Source: Agitococcus lubricus
GTDB lineage: Bacteria > Pseudomonadota > Gammaproteobacteria > Pseudomonadales > Moraxellaceae
Direction: 5' to 3'
Length of the DNA: 64,000 nt
Assembly: GCF_003051055.1 (NCBI RefSeq)
Contig: NZ_QAON01000001.1
Span: 372,001-436,000, forward strand
Positions 41,314-50,249 of this stretch are shown here, in pieces; positions within the stretch are counted from its first letter, which is position 1; every line of letters begins with the position of its first letter. The notes under the pieces are model-generated. The model saw only the letters and a list, made by a program, of their open reading frames with translations, was not told where the DNA came from and did no database searches. The position numbers and the translations under genes were made by a program.

Positions 41314-42296
41314 GGTGTTGTTCTCAAAGTAGCAGTCGATAGCATAGTCATGATAAGTTTAATCAAAATATCTTTATCATCAGGCCGCGATTCGGCTACT
41401 AATAACGCTAAAGCCGCCAAGCCAATATCGTTAATAATCGGTGTGCCATTTTCATCAAATAAACGTTGATTACGATGTAAAAAATCGACAAATAAAAAAG
41501 CGGCTGTGCGTTTGTTGCCATCGGTGAGTGGATGGTTTTTGATGATAAAATACAATAAATGAGCAGCTTTAGCTTCAATGCTAGGGTAGGCCGCTTCGCC
41601 AAAAACGCTTTGTTCTAAATTGCCCCAAATAGCGGCTAAGCCCTCATCACGTTCAATACCAAATAATGGACTGGCTTCGCCTTTGGCAATTAAGTCGCTT
41701 TTTAGTACAGAGATGGCATGACGAGCGACATCTAAGGGCGCAAGTTGACCACCCATCGTGCCTGTAGGTTCGCTCAATAAACCTTCATCGTAACGCTGTA
41801 ACCATAAAAAAGTGTGGGTGTAACGGGTAATAATATCGACCAGACCCCGACCAGCTTCAAGGGTTAATGCTTGACTTTCGGCGGTGCGCTTTACCAAACG
41901 TAGAGCCGCTTCTAAGGCATGACTGTTTTCTTGTAATCGTTGCTGATTGATTGTGTAGCCTTGAGTTAAGTGTTGTTTTAATAAATGGGTTGCCCACTGG
42001 CGAAAACGTACACCTTCTTGTGATTTGACACGATAGCCAATAGAAATAATCACATCAAGATTAAAATGTTCAACTTGATAATTTTTGCCATCATTAGCAG
42101 TTGTTGCAAAATTTGCAACAACTGAAACCCGCTCTAATTCATGCTCAATAAATATATTACGAATATGTCTGGAAATAACAGATTTATCTCGTTGAAATAA
42201 GAGGCTTAATTGATTGAGGTTAAGCCAAACACTGTCTTGCTCAATGGTGACTTCAACATGGCCAGAGCTGTTGGTATAGATGGCAATATCACTCAT
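41310..42296 (-). CDS. RhuM-Fic fusion protein
   Basis: A 328-residue protein. Residues 1-110 match the RhuM/virulence-protein N-domain (DSVWLNLNQLSLLFQRDKSV, IRNIFIEHEL, GYRVKSQEGVRFRQWATHLL), likely DNA-binding. Residues 180-328 are a Fic/Doc domain with the motif HPLTDGNKR at 255-263; the Lys at position 8 is as in Doc-type rather than classic AMPylators (GNGR). No inhibitory SxxxE helix is obvious. It is inserted between the MoxR and DUF5682 genes (17 nt and a 4-nt overlap), so it is expressed with them. Confidence 0.9.
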   Translation of the reverse strand: MSDIAIYTNSSGHVEVTIEQDSVWLNLNQLSLLFQRDKSVISRHIRNIFIEHELERVSVVANFATTANDGKNYQVEHFNLDVIISIGYRVKSQEGVRFRQWATHLLKQHLTQGYTINQQRLQENSHALEAALRLVKRTAESQALTLEAGRGLVDIITRYTHTFLWLQRYDEGLLSEPTGTMGGQLAPLDVARHAISVLKSDLIAKGEASPLFGIERDEGLAAIWGNLEQSVFGEAAYPSIEAKAAHLLYFIIKNHPLTDGNKRTAAFLFVDFLHRNQRLFDENGTPIINDIGLAALALLVAESRPDDKDILIKLIMTMLSTATLRTTP

Positions 42297-42313
42297 ACGA
42301 TTCTTCCTAAAAA

Positions 42314-43396
42314 TTAATCCAATGCCTTACACGCTCTGTATAAATCCTTCCAGCCATCACGCTCTTTCATGACTGTTTCTAAATATTCTTGCCAAGGTAC
42401 ACGATCTTGCACAGGGTCTTTTAACACCGCCCCCATTAACCCTGCTGCCACGTCATGAGCGGTCATTAAGCCATCACCAAAATGCGAAGCTAATGCCCAA
42501 CCATTACTCATCACCGAGATTGCTTCAGCCGTACTGAGTGTGCCACTGGGCATTTTAAGTTGCGCTTTTTTGTCTTCGGTTACGCCAGAACGTAACTCTC
42601 TAAACACCGTTACCACACGACGAATTTGCTCAATGGCAGGTGGACTGTCTGGAAGCTCTAACACTTTGCCCAACGAAGCAACACGATTTTGCACAATGCT
42701 AATTTCTTCTTCTAAATTATCTGGCACAGGCAAAATCACGGTATTAAAACGGCGTTTAAGCGCAGAAGATAATTCGTTAACTCCTTTGTCACGATTGTTG
42801 GCAGTCGCAATCACGTTAAAGCCTTTAATCGCTTGAAAGTCGCTGCCCAATTCGGGAACAGGCAAGGTTTTTTCGGATAACAGGGTAATTAAGGTATCTT
42901 GGACATCCGCAGGAATACGCGTTAACTCTTCAACACGGGCAATTTTTCCGTCCTTCATGGCATTCAGCATCGGGCTAGGCACTAAAGCCTCTGCACTGGG
43001 CCCTTTGGCCAATAACATGGCGTAGTTCCAACCATAACGTAATGCTTCTTCACTTGTTCCCGCTGTTCCTTGTACCAACAAACTACTATCACCACTAATC
43101 GCGGCGGCTAAATGCTCAGACACCCAAGATTTTGCTGTACCGGGTACACCTAATAACAATAAAGCACGGTCAGTGGCTAAGGTAGCAACGGCAATTTCCA
43201 TTAAACGACGATGACCAATGTATTTGGGGGTAATTTCAACGCCATTATCGAGTTTGCCACCCAATAAATACGTGACGACAGCTTGAGGCGATAGTTTCCA
43301 TTGCGGTGGTTTAGTTTTCTGGTCTTGAGCAGCAAGGGCATCGAGTTCGTGTAAAAATTGGTGTTCGGCGCGTTGGCGGAGGACATGTTGATTCAT
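42314..43396 (-). CDS. MoxR-type AAA+ ATPase
   Basis: A 360-residue ATPase with Walker A LGVPGTAKSW (about 82-91), the MoxR-type segment KIARVEELTRIPADVQDTLI with Walker B acidic residues, sensor 1 VIATANNRDKGVNE and the Arg finger region LSSALKRRFN. MoxR proteins act as chaperone-like remodellers with VWA partners, the one here being at 37398. It is the first gene of a six-gene leftward operon. A 15-bp dyad lies about 110 nt upstream. Confidence 0.92.
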   Translation of the reverse strand: MNQHVLRQRAEHQFLHELDALAAQDQKTKPPQWKLSPQAVVTYLLGGKLDNGVEITPKYIGHRRLMEIAVATLATDRALLLLGVPGTAKSWVSEHLAAAISGDSSLLVQGTAGTSEEALRYGWNYAMLLAKGPSAEALVPSPMLNAMKDGKIARVEELTRIPADVQDTLITLLSEKTLPVPELGSDFQAIKGFNVIATANNRDKGVNELSSALKRRFNTVILPVPDNLEEEISIVQNRVASLGKVLELPDSPPAIEQIRRVVTVFRELRSGVTEDKKAQLKMPSGTLSTAEAISVMSNGWALASHFGDGLMTAHDVAAGLMGAVLKDPVQDRVPWQEYLETVMKERDGWKDLYRACKALD

Positions 43397-43505
43397 AGTG
43401 CTTTCCTTAGAGAATATGTATGGGACTGCGGTTATGCAATTAAGGCGAATAATGAAGGATTATCCAAATTTATACCTGTTTTTCCTAGTTGTAAAAAAGC
43501 GACTA

Positions 43506-43520
43506 CGACAATTTTTGTCG
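43506..43520. promoter_or_regulatory. Dyad site upstream of the MoxR operon
   Basis: CGACAATTTTTGTCG. It differs by one base from the site CGACAATTTATGTCG at 49148-49162, near the SWIM operon and PspC gene. Inside a longer AAGCGAC/GTCGCTT hairpin (43497-43523). The rest of 43397-43620 shows no gene on either strand. Confidence 0.5.
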
Positions 43521-43620
43521 CTTAAAATAATGCGGGATAACGTATTGAAAATGTCAACAGCTACTACCCAAAGGCTTAAAATTACGGTGCAATGTAGCTT
43601 GGCTAATGTAATTTCAAGTG

Positions 43621-44190
43621 ATGACAATAATGATAAAGCGCACTACACCATTCGGTCTTGCTGTTATAGCGTATTTACTGTTACTCGCGGGTTGTCAGTC
43701 GGTGACAACAGCGCCAAAAGAAAAGTTTCAAGCCAAAGAGCTTGCTTGTAAATTGGCATTAAGTGAGCAGGTCTGGCAAGATAATTTGATAGATATTCGT
43801 TTAGGGACATTAGAGTCTGAGCCGCTATCCAGTTTAGTGGGGAGTACGGCTGTCAGTCCCATAGAGATTTCACAAATTAAACGTCAATATGACCGTATCA
43901 ACGAAACGCTCAGCCAGCAACTGCTAGCACTCGTGCAACAGCAGGCTCTCGTCAATAATTCACAAGCCTGTCTCTTAAAAGTGAATATGGTAGATTTTGC
44001 GATTGAAAAGCGTAATCGTCATATTCAAATGCTGATTAAAGCCACGATGTTTGACGAAAAAAAGCAAGAAAATGTCTGGACGATGCTGAGTCAAACCACC
44101 AGTTATGATGACGTTCCTGAGTCCATATTAGTTGAAGATTATGTACGTCATTTATTACAGGAATTACAGCAAGACCAATTTTTGCCCTAA
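43621..44190 (+). CDS. Lipoprotein, unknown
   Basis: About 189 residues from ATG 43621 (ATG 43630 also possible). A type II signal peptide ends in LLLLAGC, so it is anchored in the membrane by lipidation. The mature part is mixed alpha/beta with Gln-rich helices (NETLSQQLLALVQQQALV). No family recognised. It is the only plus-strand gene between the two arms of the MoxR/SWIM cluster and converges on the MNIO partner gene, overlapping its end by 4 nt. Confidence 0.6.
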   Translation: MTIMIKRTTPFGLAVIAYLLLLAGCQSVTTAPKEKFQAKELACKLALSEQVWQDNLIDIRLGTLESEPLSSLVGSTAVSPIEISQIKRQYDRINETLSQQLLALVQQQALVNNSQACLLKVNMVDFAIEKRNRHIQMLIKATMFDEKKQENVWTMLSQTTSYDDVPESILVEDYVRHLLQELQQDQFLP

Positions 44191-45092
44191 TCATTAAAAA
44201 TCAACATGCCTTGTTGTAATAAATGTCTAAAGCCCATGGCAACACTTTGTAAAAGGGGATGAGGCGCGCCTGCTTTTTGTAAGTACGCTAAGAGTTGGTT
44301 GACACACAGTTCGCCATCAACCGCATCTAGAAGCGGGGCAAACCCTTCGGATAACTCAATCGTGGTGTGGTCAATCGTCATATCACACGGAGAGTGGTGG
44401 CTAATGTACGCTAAACTGACGAGTAACCGTGGGTCTTCCTGATGTAGAAACGTGAGAGGTTCGGCATGGTCGGAGTTTGATTGTTGTAAATAATGCCATA
44501 ACTCGGAACCCAAGTAGGGACATAAGCCTTGTTTAAGGATGGGGTAGGATAAAGGTAAGACGCTGACACTGACATAGTCGGCAATACGCAGCGGTCGAGT
44601 TTGCCAATGGGCATCTAATACAGATTTAGTATCGAACGGTTTGCCTTGACTATAGGCCATCTTGAGTTGATAACTGGTAGAAATCATGGCGGTTTCAGCC
44701 GCTAAAATAGCCAGCAATGTCCGATTGGCAAAGGCTTGTCTGGTGATGGCGGGTTTAAGCTGTTTGGCAAAGTGCAATAAACGTTTACTGGTCTCTTGTT
44801 GCATGACCTCATAACTGAGCTGTTGACGAATAAAATCTACACTGCCTGTGAGCGCCTTAATGAGGCTGAAACTTAAAGGCAAAGCACGACAAAACTGCGC
44901 CAGTATAAAGTCGATGCGTAGTTGACTATCATACTGCAAGGCGCTGGCTCGAATGTGACGAAAGTCAGCTAACTCGGTGCGACTGAGGCCAAAGTCAGCT
45001 AATGCAGCGATGCCATGTTGACAAAATTGCTGTTGGCGTTCGCTATCAAATAATAAGGCAAATAACGCCTGTTCTTGTTGGGCTAAACTCAT
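44187..45092 (-). CDS. Partner protein of the DUF692 oxidase
   Basis: A 301-residue protein, mostly helical, that starts in a 4-nt overlap with the DUF692 gene. The C-terminal segment SEGFAPLLDAVDGELCVNQL followed by LAYLQKAG resembles a winged-helix/PqqD-like peptide-binding fold. MNIO enzymes typically need a dedicated partner that recruits the precursor peptide (MbnC, TglI and similar). Overlap and position make this the partner, though I cannot name its family with certainty. Confidence 0.6.
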   Translation of the reverse strand: MSLAQQEQALFALLFDSERQQQFCQHGIAALADFGLSRTELADFRHIRASALQYDSQLRIDFILAQFCRALPLSFSLIKALTGSVDFIRQQLSYEVMQQETSKRLLHFAKQLKPAITRQAFANRTLLAILAAETAMISTSYQLKMAYSQGKPFDTKSVLDAHWQTRPLRIADYVSVSVLPLSYPILKQGLCPYLGSELWHYLQQSNSDHAEPLTFLHQEDPRLLVSLAYISHHSPCDMTIDHTTIELSEGFAPLLDAVDGELCVNQLLAYLQKAGAPHPLLQSVAMGFRHLLQQGMLIFND

Positions 45093-45973
45093 GATTTGGC
45101 TCTGATGTGAGCCACTAGCTCAGCATTGATACTGTAAGTCTCTACGGTTTGTTTGAGCCGTGACAGTGTACTTAACACGGCTTCTTGACTCATCCCCTCG
45201 CATTCGTAACAAACGGCTTTGAGATGGGGTAAATGAGGCAAAACCTTCGCTAACATCTGCCATGTTTGTTCTAAAATGGGGTATTCATGGGCATCAATAT
45301 ACATCTCGCCATCGGCCTGTTGTTCTAAACGTCCACCAGCAATATGCACTTCAATCACCCTCTCAGGTGCAAATGCCTGTAAATGCTCACGGATATTCAG
45401 ACCACTGGCTAACTCATACGAGACTAAATGCCCCATATCCAATAAAATGGCGCAGTCTGTCGCTTCGGCTAATCGTTGAAAAAATGTCCATAACGGCATA
45501 TCACCAACCACAAATAGCATAGGAGGGGGTTCGATAGCCACGACAACAGGAACCAGTGCTTGTACTTCTTTAACCCGTACAATCGCTTGCGCTAAGGACT
45601 GTTCATTTAAGATAGGTGGAATAAAATACCCTAATTGGGTGGAGTAGCCTTGTTCTTGTTGCCAAAAACAATAGGCGCAGTCTTGAGCAAACCACGCCGA
45701 CCCTACTTGCTGAATATGTTCTGCGGTTTGTCTTAACCAGTGTGCTTGATTGGCAAAAGAACCACAAAAATTGATATAAGAGGGATGATATAAAACGGTC
45801 GCCCCTGCGTTTTGAATCCGTTTAACATCAGGCCATACACGCGCCACATCGACTAAACCCGCATACTCAACAAAACTAATAGCACTATTTTTTATAATAG
45901 TCACAGGGTCTGGTTGTGCAGATAAGCTAAGACTAATCCCTAAACCTAATGTGGGTAATTGCGTCATGAGCAT
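45089..45973 (-). CDS. DUF692 family multinuclear iron oxidase (MNIO, MbnB-like)
   Basis: A 294-residue TIM-barrel enzyme. Metal ligand motifs are visible in order: LYHPSYINF (H63), VAIEPP (E148), LLDMGHL (D179, H182), IEVHIAGG (H210), IDAHEYP (D227, H229) and CYECEG. Characterised members (MbnB, TglH, ChrH) oxidise Cys residues of ribosomal peptides. The partner gene follows in a 4-nt overlap, but no short Cys-containing precursor gene is visible within the flanking 125-nt gap. The substrate is therefore unknown. Confidence 0.88.
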   Translation of the reverse strand: MLMTQLPTLGLGISLSLSAQPDPVTIIKNSAISFVEYAGLVDVARVWPDVKRIQNAGATVLYHPSYINFCGSFANQAHWLRQTAEHIQQVGSAWFAQDCAYCFWQQEQGYSTQLGYFIPPILNEQSLAQAIVRVKEVQALVPVVVAIEPPPMLFVVGDMPLWTFFQRLAEATDCAILLDMGHLVSYELASGLNIREHLQAFAPERVIEVHIAGGRLEQQADGEMYIDAHEYPILEQTWQMLAKVLPHLPHLKAVCYECEGMSQEAVLSTLSRLKQTVETYSINAELVAHIRAKS

Positions 45974-46099
45974 GGTTAACTCTAAAGAGCTGAGTGGTTG
46001 AGCGGCTGAGAAGGGGATGCCTTATGGCTTAAGATTATCATAAGACAGCACCTGTTGTGAAAAAATGAGTACGCCTGTTTGTGCTGCTAAATCGATAAC

Positions 46100-47566
46100 T
46101 TAGACAAAGGCTTGTGCCATCTCCATCCGTATTTGCCATGCATGTAAAATGGGTGAGGGATAATCATTGATTTGTTTACTGAGTTGCCAATCACCAAAAC
46201 GGGCTAAATAGACATGTAACTGTGAGTGTTGTTGTTCTTTAATCTGCTCTTGATAGATTCCCATCACCACTTGCGTAAAATAACTCGACCATAACCAGCC
46301 GTCACTGTGATAAAAAAACTGCATCACGGTATTGGCCTGTTCGCTGGTTTTTTTGGACAACGCTAATTGTTTGAGTAAATAGTGTTCTTTATGGGGCGGA
46401 GTCAATGCATTAAATAATTGGAATTTATTTAATTGAAACTTTTTACTTTGTACCGCAAGTAACGCCTTTAACCAATCTTCTTGTTGTTGTCGTATAGCGG
46501 CTGTTGCTAAGCCTGTGACGATGGCTTCTGCCCAATCGGTTTTCATAGACGCGGCCAAGAACTGCTCACCATCCATCTCATAATGAATAGATAACCACGT
46601 CAAAGATACCCCCGCAAGCACGTCACGTAGCCACTGTGCTTTTTCGCCTAGTCCATTTTTAATGTCTGCGGCTTTAGGGTTAAGACCATCACGTTCTAGA
46701 CTAGCCGAGACACTCTCTATGGCTTCAATAACTAAGGCTTTGTGCATCATGCCTTTTTTGAGTAATAAATGCGTACTCAAACACGTTTGTAAACGCTGTT
46801 GTAAGGCGGAGTTTGGTAAACGTGCCAATAAATCAACGACTACTTCTTTGACAACTTTACTACGGTCATCTAAACAACCTTCTAAAAAGTCATGGTCTGC
46901 GCTAGATAAATGTATCGCTAACTTTTCGAGTAAGCTCTTGCGTGTATTAGCGCTTTCTTCTGCATAAATCTGTGCTAAAAATGCCAGTGCTTGAGCAGGT
47001 TGTGCTTGACGTAGACGCTCAAAGAGGAGTTCTCGACTCGCAGTAGAGGCCGTATGCCACTCTGTGAGTAGCTGAGGGTCAGAGAGACAAATTTGTCCAC
47101 CCCGTAACCATGCCCACTCTGCTTGTTGTTGTGCCAACCATGCGCCACGTGCACCCACAACTTGTGCAATGCCGATACGCCATTTTTTATGTTTAGTCCC
47201 TAGCTCGAGTAATTGCGCTAAATAACGATGGGGGCAACGTACCCTAGCGCCCTGAGCATAAGTGAGCCACGTGCTTAAATAGTCTTGACCTTCTGGGCTT
47301 AACACATAGCTCAGATGCTTTTGTTGGGCTGTATTGGCTATCGCTAAGCTATCTTCTGGGGCAAGGTCTTGCACGGAGCAAGGTACTGGGCTGTGGCCAG
47401 CACGTACATACACAGACATCAATGCCAGTTGATTTAATAAAATCGGTGGCTCTTGCGGCAGTTGGTCGGCAAGCTGCTGTAGTGAGTTATCTGGCCAGTG
47501 AAGGGGAGCTTGCGGTTTTTGTGTGCCCAATAATGCTGCGACTTGCAAAGATTGCCATGTCTTCAT
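46100..47566 (-). CDS. DUF5691 family protein
   Basis: 488 residues from ATG 47566, which overlaps the SWIM stop (ATGA). It begins MKTWQSLQVAALLGTQKPQA and has the helical repeat-like middle (LLEKLAIHLSSADHDFLEGC, LDDRSKVVKEVVVDLLARLP) typical of DUF5691, which looks like a HEAT-type scaffold. It always travels with SWIM, MoxR, VWA and DUF5682 genes. Here it is in the second arm of that cluster, translated together with the SWIM protein. Confidence 0.85.
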   Translation of the reverse strand: MKTWQSLQVAALLGTQKPQAPLHWPDNSLQQLADQLPQEPPILLNQLALMSVYVRAGHSPVPCSVQDLAPEDSLAIANTAQQKHLSYVLSPEGQDYLSTWLTYAQGARVRCPHRYLAQLLELGTKHKKWRIGIAQVVGARGAWLAQQQAEWAWLRGGQICLSDPQLLTEWHTASTASRELLFERLRQAQPAQALAFLAQIYAEESANTRKSLLEKLAIHLSSADHDFLEGCLDDRSKVVKEVVVDLLARLPNSALQQRLQTCLSTHLLLKKGMMHKALVIEAIESVSASLERDGLNPKAADIKNGLGEKAQWLRDVLAGVSLTWLSIHYEMDGEQFLAASMKTDWAEAIVTGLATAAIRQQQEDWLKALLAVQSKKFQLNKFQLFNALTPPHKEHYLLKQLALSKKTSEQANTVMQFFYHSDGWLWSSYFTQVVMGIYQEQIKEQQHSQLHVYLARFGDWQLSKQINDYPSPILHAWQIRMEMAQAFV

Positions 47567-48897
47567 AGTTCGATAAACTCCTGTCCAGACCACGCACTTA
47601 ACAGAGTTAAGACATTAGCGTCCCATTCGCCAAAAACACAGATGGGGTGCCCACCTGATAGAGCCAATAATTGCCATTTATCGCGCGGCGCTTGTAGAGG
47701 CAGAGCATGGCCTGTGCTATCGACGATATACCATTGTCCTTGTTGCTGATAAGGCACAACCTGATGAAGTAACATAGGAAAAATGCTTAAAAATGGATTA
47801 GCCGCTAAGGCTTGTGCTTGTTGATGCAGGGCTTCTTCAAGGGTATTAAAACCTAATGCGTGTCTTAACGGCTGGCGCTCTATGGCTTGTGGGCTTTGGA
47901 GGGCAATACGTTGAGGCCATGCACTGCCATACCATGCAAATTCACTCCTAAATTCGGCCATCGTGGGTAGCGCGGGTACTAAAGGCATAAAACCTGCGGC
48001 AAATTGGAGCACTAAGGCTGGGCGTTGCTGCGTCAGTCCCCACAGCCATTGTCGGCGATAACGAATATTGTTTTGCCCTTCTAGCTCACGTTGTCCTAAT
48101 ACTAGCCATGTTTCTTCAGCGAGAGCGCCAGCAAGTACGTGTTCTTGCGGGGTATTCCAACCAATGACGGTACGTAAATCGTGTTGTAGTGCAAGCGCTA
48201 AGTGTTGTTTTTGTTGATACGCGCTTAAGATGAGTTGAATTTTACCTACGTGTAGACTGGCACGCGATTGCCATTCGCTATGCGCTAAAGCAGATACCAA
48301 ATCGTCTATATACACGACTAAACCACTGGCTTGACCATCAATCAGTCGGGTTTTAATACGTTCAAACTCACGATAGTGCCATGTTTTTGCTTGGCCAAGT
48401 CCGACTTTAATCAAATCACTGAGCCATTGCTGTAGTTCATTCAGTGCGGCTTGGACTTTTTGCTCACGCGCGGCTGCTCGTTTAGCCTGTGCAGCTTCGT
48501 CAACAACTTTGACGGATGTGGCGGCTTTTTCTTGTTTTTTTTGTTGGCTGGCTTCAAATTTACGGAGGTGTTGATTCAGCCAATCAGGTATTGCCTGTTG
48601 TTGAAATGCCTCAGCGGACTGAGCATAACACAGCAGCAAGGCTAAACCGTGTTTGCAGGGTCGCTTAAAACTGGGGCAATTACAGTAAAAGCTGAATTTA
48701 TCACCTAAAAAAATAGCGCTTTGATAGAGCGCACTGCCTTTTATTTCACCCGCTAAAATAGGAAAACTCTGCTCACGTGTGTGTAATTGTAATTGTTGCC
48801 ATTGTGTCGCCGCAGCGAGCTTTTTGGCTGCCTTGATGGAGCTGTCATCGGGGGCATACTGTAAGGCTTGTTCGGCACTAAGTTGTGGTTTATCCAC
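47563..48897 (-). CDS. SWIM zinc finger protein of the MoxR cluster
   Basis: A 444-residue protein with the SWIM motif CNCPSFKRPCKH (C72, C74, C81, H83), which binds zinc and usually nucleic acid or protein. A Lys/Glu/Ala coiled coil (about 115-165) follows, then a large alpha/beta domain with Gln-rich segments. It is the first gene of the SWIM-DUF5691 operon and diverges from the PspC gene. The shared intergenic region (48898-49185) carries the dyad at 49148. Confidence 0.88.
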   Translation of the reverse strand: MDKPQLSAEQALQYAPDDSSIKAAKKLAAATQWQQLQLHTREQSFPILAGEIKGSALYQSAIFLGDKFSFYCNCPSFKRPCKHGLALLLCYAQSAEAFQQQAIPDWLNQHLRKFEASQQKKQEKAATSVKVVDEAAQAKRAAAREQKVQAALNELQQWLSDLIKVGLGQAKTWHYREFERIKTRLIDGQASGLVVYIDDLVSALAHSEWQSRASLHVGKIQLILSAYQQKQHLALALQHDLRTVIGWNTPQEHVLAGALAEETWLVLGQRELEGQNNIRYRRQWLWGLTQQRPALVLQFAAGFMPLVPALPTMAEFRSEFAWYGSAWPQRIALQSPQAIERQPLRHALGFNTLEEALHQQAQALAANPFLSIFPMLLHQVVPYQQQGQWYIVDSTGHALPLQAPRDKWQLLALSGGHPICVFGEWDANVLTLLSAWSGQEFIEL

Positions 48898-49147
48898 GCT
48901 GTCTATTCCTTCAGGGTTAATCAGTCAAGAGTGACAATAGAGCGTTCTTCTTTGCTCAACACAGTGGGCTAAGTCATACACAAACTGTATGTGGAGGAGG
49001 CCACTAAAACGCAACTATTGCGTGTCTTCTGCAAAATAGCAACACAGAGACGTTGCTTAAGGGCTATCCTTAGCCATACCATGCTGTCCTATGGGGTGAT
49101 TATCTGCCTAAGACAGCGTGTCAGCCTAGTCCACGATGGTGTTATAA

Positions 49148-49162
49148 CGACAATTTATGTCG
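49148..49162. promoter_or_regulatory. Dyad site between SWIM and PspC genes
   Basis: CGACAATTTATGTCG, extendable to AACGACA/TGTCGTT. It is 23 nt before the PspC start and 250 nt upstream of the SWIM start. Nearly identical to the site at 43506-43520. Confidence 0.5.
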
Positions 49163-49185
49163 TTGCTATGAAGGAGAGACGATTG

Positions 49186-49386
49186 ATGGCCACCAAAAAA
49201 TTAGTCCGCTCACGCGAATATAATATCATTGCAGGGGTAATGGGAGGCATAGCCGAATATTTGGGGTGGAGTCCATTCAAGGTTAGATTGTTATTTATCG
49301 TTATTTCATCACTCAGTGCCGCCGTGCCTGGCATTCTAGTGTACTTAATATTATGGTTTATGATGCCTTTAGCACAAGAGCAGTAA
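49186..49386 (+). CDS. PspC domain protein
   Basis: 66 residues from ATG 49186, with AAGGAGAG upstream; the longer frame to 48991 lacks coding character. KKLVRSREYNIIAGVMGGIA followed by EYLGWSPFKVRLLFIVIS and a second hydrophobic segment is a complete PspC domain. PspC proteins sense envelope stress in the inner membrane. It stands alone here, without pspA or pspB nearby. Confidence 0.9.
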   Translation: MATKKLVRSREYNIIAGVMGGIAEYLGWSPFKVRLLFIVISSLSAAVPGILVYLILWFMMPLAQEQ

Positions 49387-49423
49387 GGCCTGTACCCTTA
49401 ACGTACAGGCATTCAAGAAGCAA

Positions 49424-49855
49424 TTAAGGTGTTGCTGGAGCGCTTTGTTGGCGTGCTTTGAGGTAGGCTTGTAATGCGGTTGTGTAGTTATCTATAGAGG
49501 CTACTTTTTCAAGTGCTTGTTTATCACATTTGTTAAGCACCGCTAGGGCTAAATTATTGACGGCCTGTGTCGGCAGCATTTGCCGCATATTGCCCCATTT
49601 ATCAAATTTTTCTTGGATATGGTCAAAAATATAGTTGATAGAACCCGCATACATATAGACATTCGCGCCATAAATATCACTAAACTGCGCCCAGTGATTT
49701 TTCATGTCGGGGTTAGGGTCGTTATTGCGTTGTTCTTCGGCAATCGACAGGCATTCCATAAATTGGTCAGCCTGTTGGTCTGAACTTTCATCGGCATAGA
49801 CAACCGATGAACTCAGACAAAGCGCACATATTACATGAGAGACGATTTTTTTCAT
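49424..49855 (-). CDS. Exported protein, unknown
   Basis: A 143-residue protein with a signal peptide (MKKIVSHVICALCLSSSVVYA) and a mature helical domain rich in Asp, Gln and Asn (MECLSIAEEQRNNDPNPDMK). Two cysteines remain after processing and could form a disulfide (C about 34 and 109). No family recognised. It is followed by nothing on its strand and converges with PspC. Confidence 0.55.
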   Translation of the reverse strand: MKKIVSHVICALCLSSSVVYADESSDQQADQFMECLSIAEEQRNNDPNPDMKNHWAQFSDIYGANVYMYAGSINYIFDHIQEKFDKWGNMRQMLPTQAVNNLALAVLNKCDKQALEKVASIDNYTTALQAYLKARQQSAPATP

Positions 49856-49982
49856 GGTACAGTCCTGTCTACGCCTGTGAAAAGTAAGTCTCTTTAGCGT
49901 AGAACAATCATCAGCCTATTGCCATCCTCCATTAGTGGGGGTAGACAAGCTAAAGATAGAGTCAAAAAAGCTAAATGGAATA

Positions 49983-50249
49983 GGGGCTGTTGATGTTTTG
50001 CGTGTGAGCCGCGTTGCTGATAAAAATTGACTCAGGCAAGGCAAAAAACGCAGCGAATAGTGATTCTATTGGCCAGTTTTGTCACGTAGAATGAGTCAAT
50101 TTTTAACCCAACCCACAGGGAAAGAACTATTTTTTGAGGCTACTTCGTTGCTCATCGCTGATTTGGAATAACCAAACTACGCGACTCACGCCTCGTATCC
50201 TCTAGAAAATAGCTTCTTTCGCAAGTACAATCAACATGTCAACAGACCC
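49983..50249. mobile_element. 267-bp MITE-like element, copy 1
   Basis: Flanked by TA on both sides. Left end GGGGCTGTTGATGTTTTGCG; right end GTCAACAGACCC, so the terminal repeats are inverted. Internally AAAAATTGACTCA pairs with TGAGTCAATTTTT. A second copy of the same length at 59797-60063 is about 85% identical by eye. No transposase frame. TA flanks suggest an IS630/mariner-type partner. The right end contains the ATG of the next gene. Confidence 0.75.

Noticed and set aside
48991-49185. N-terminal extension of the PspC gene.
   Set aside because: The extension lacks PspC-like or signal sequence character, crosses the dyad site, and the inner ATG has a strong ribosome site.
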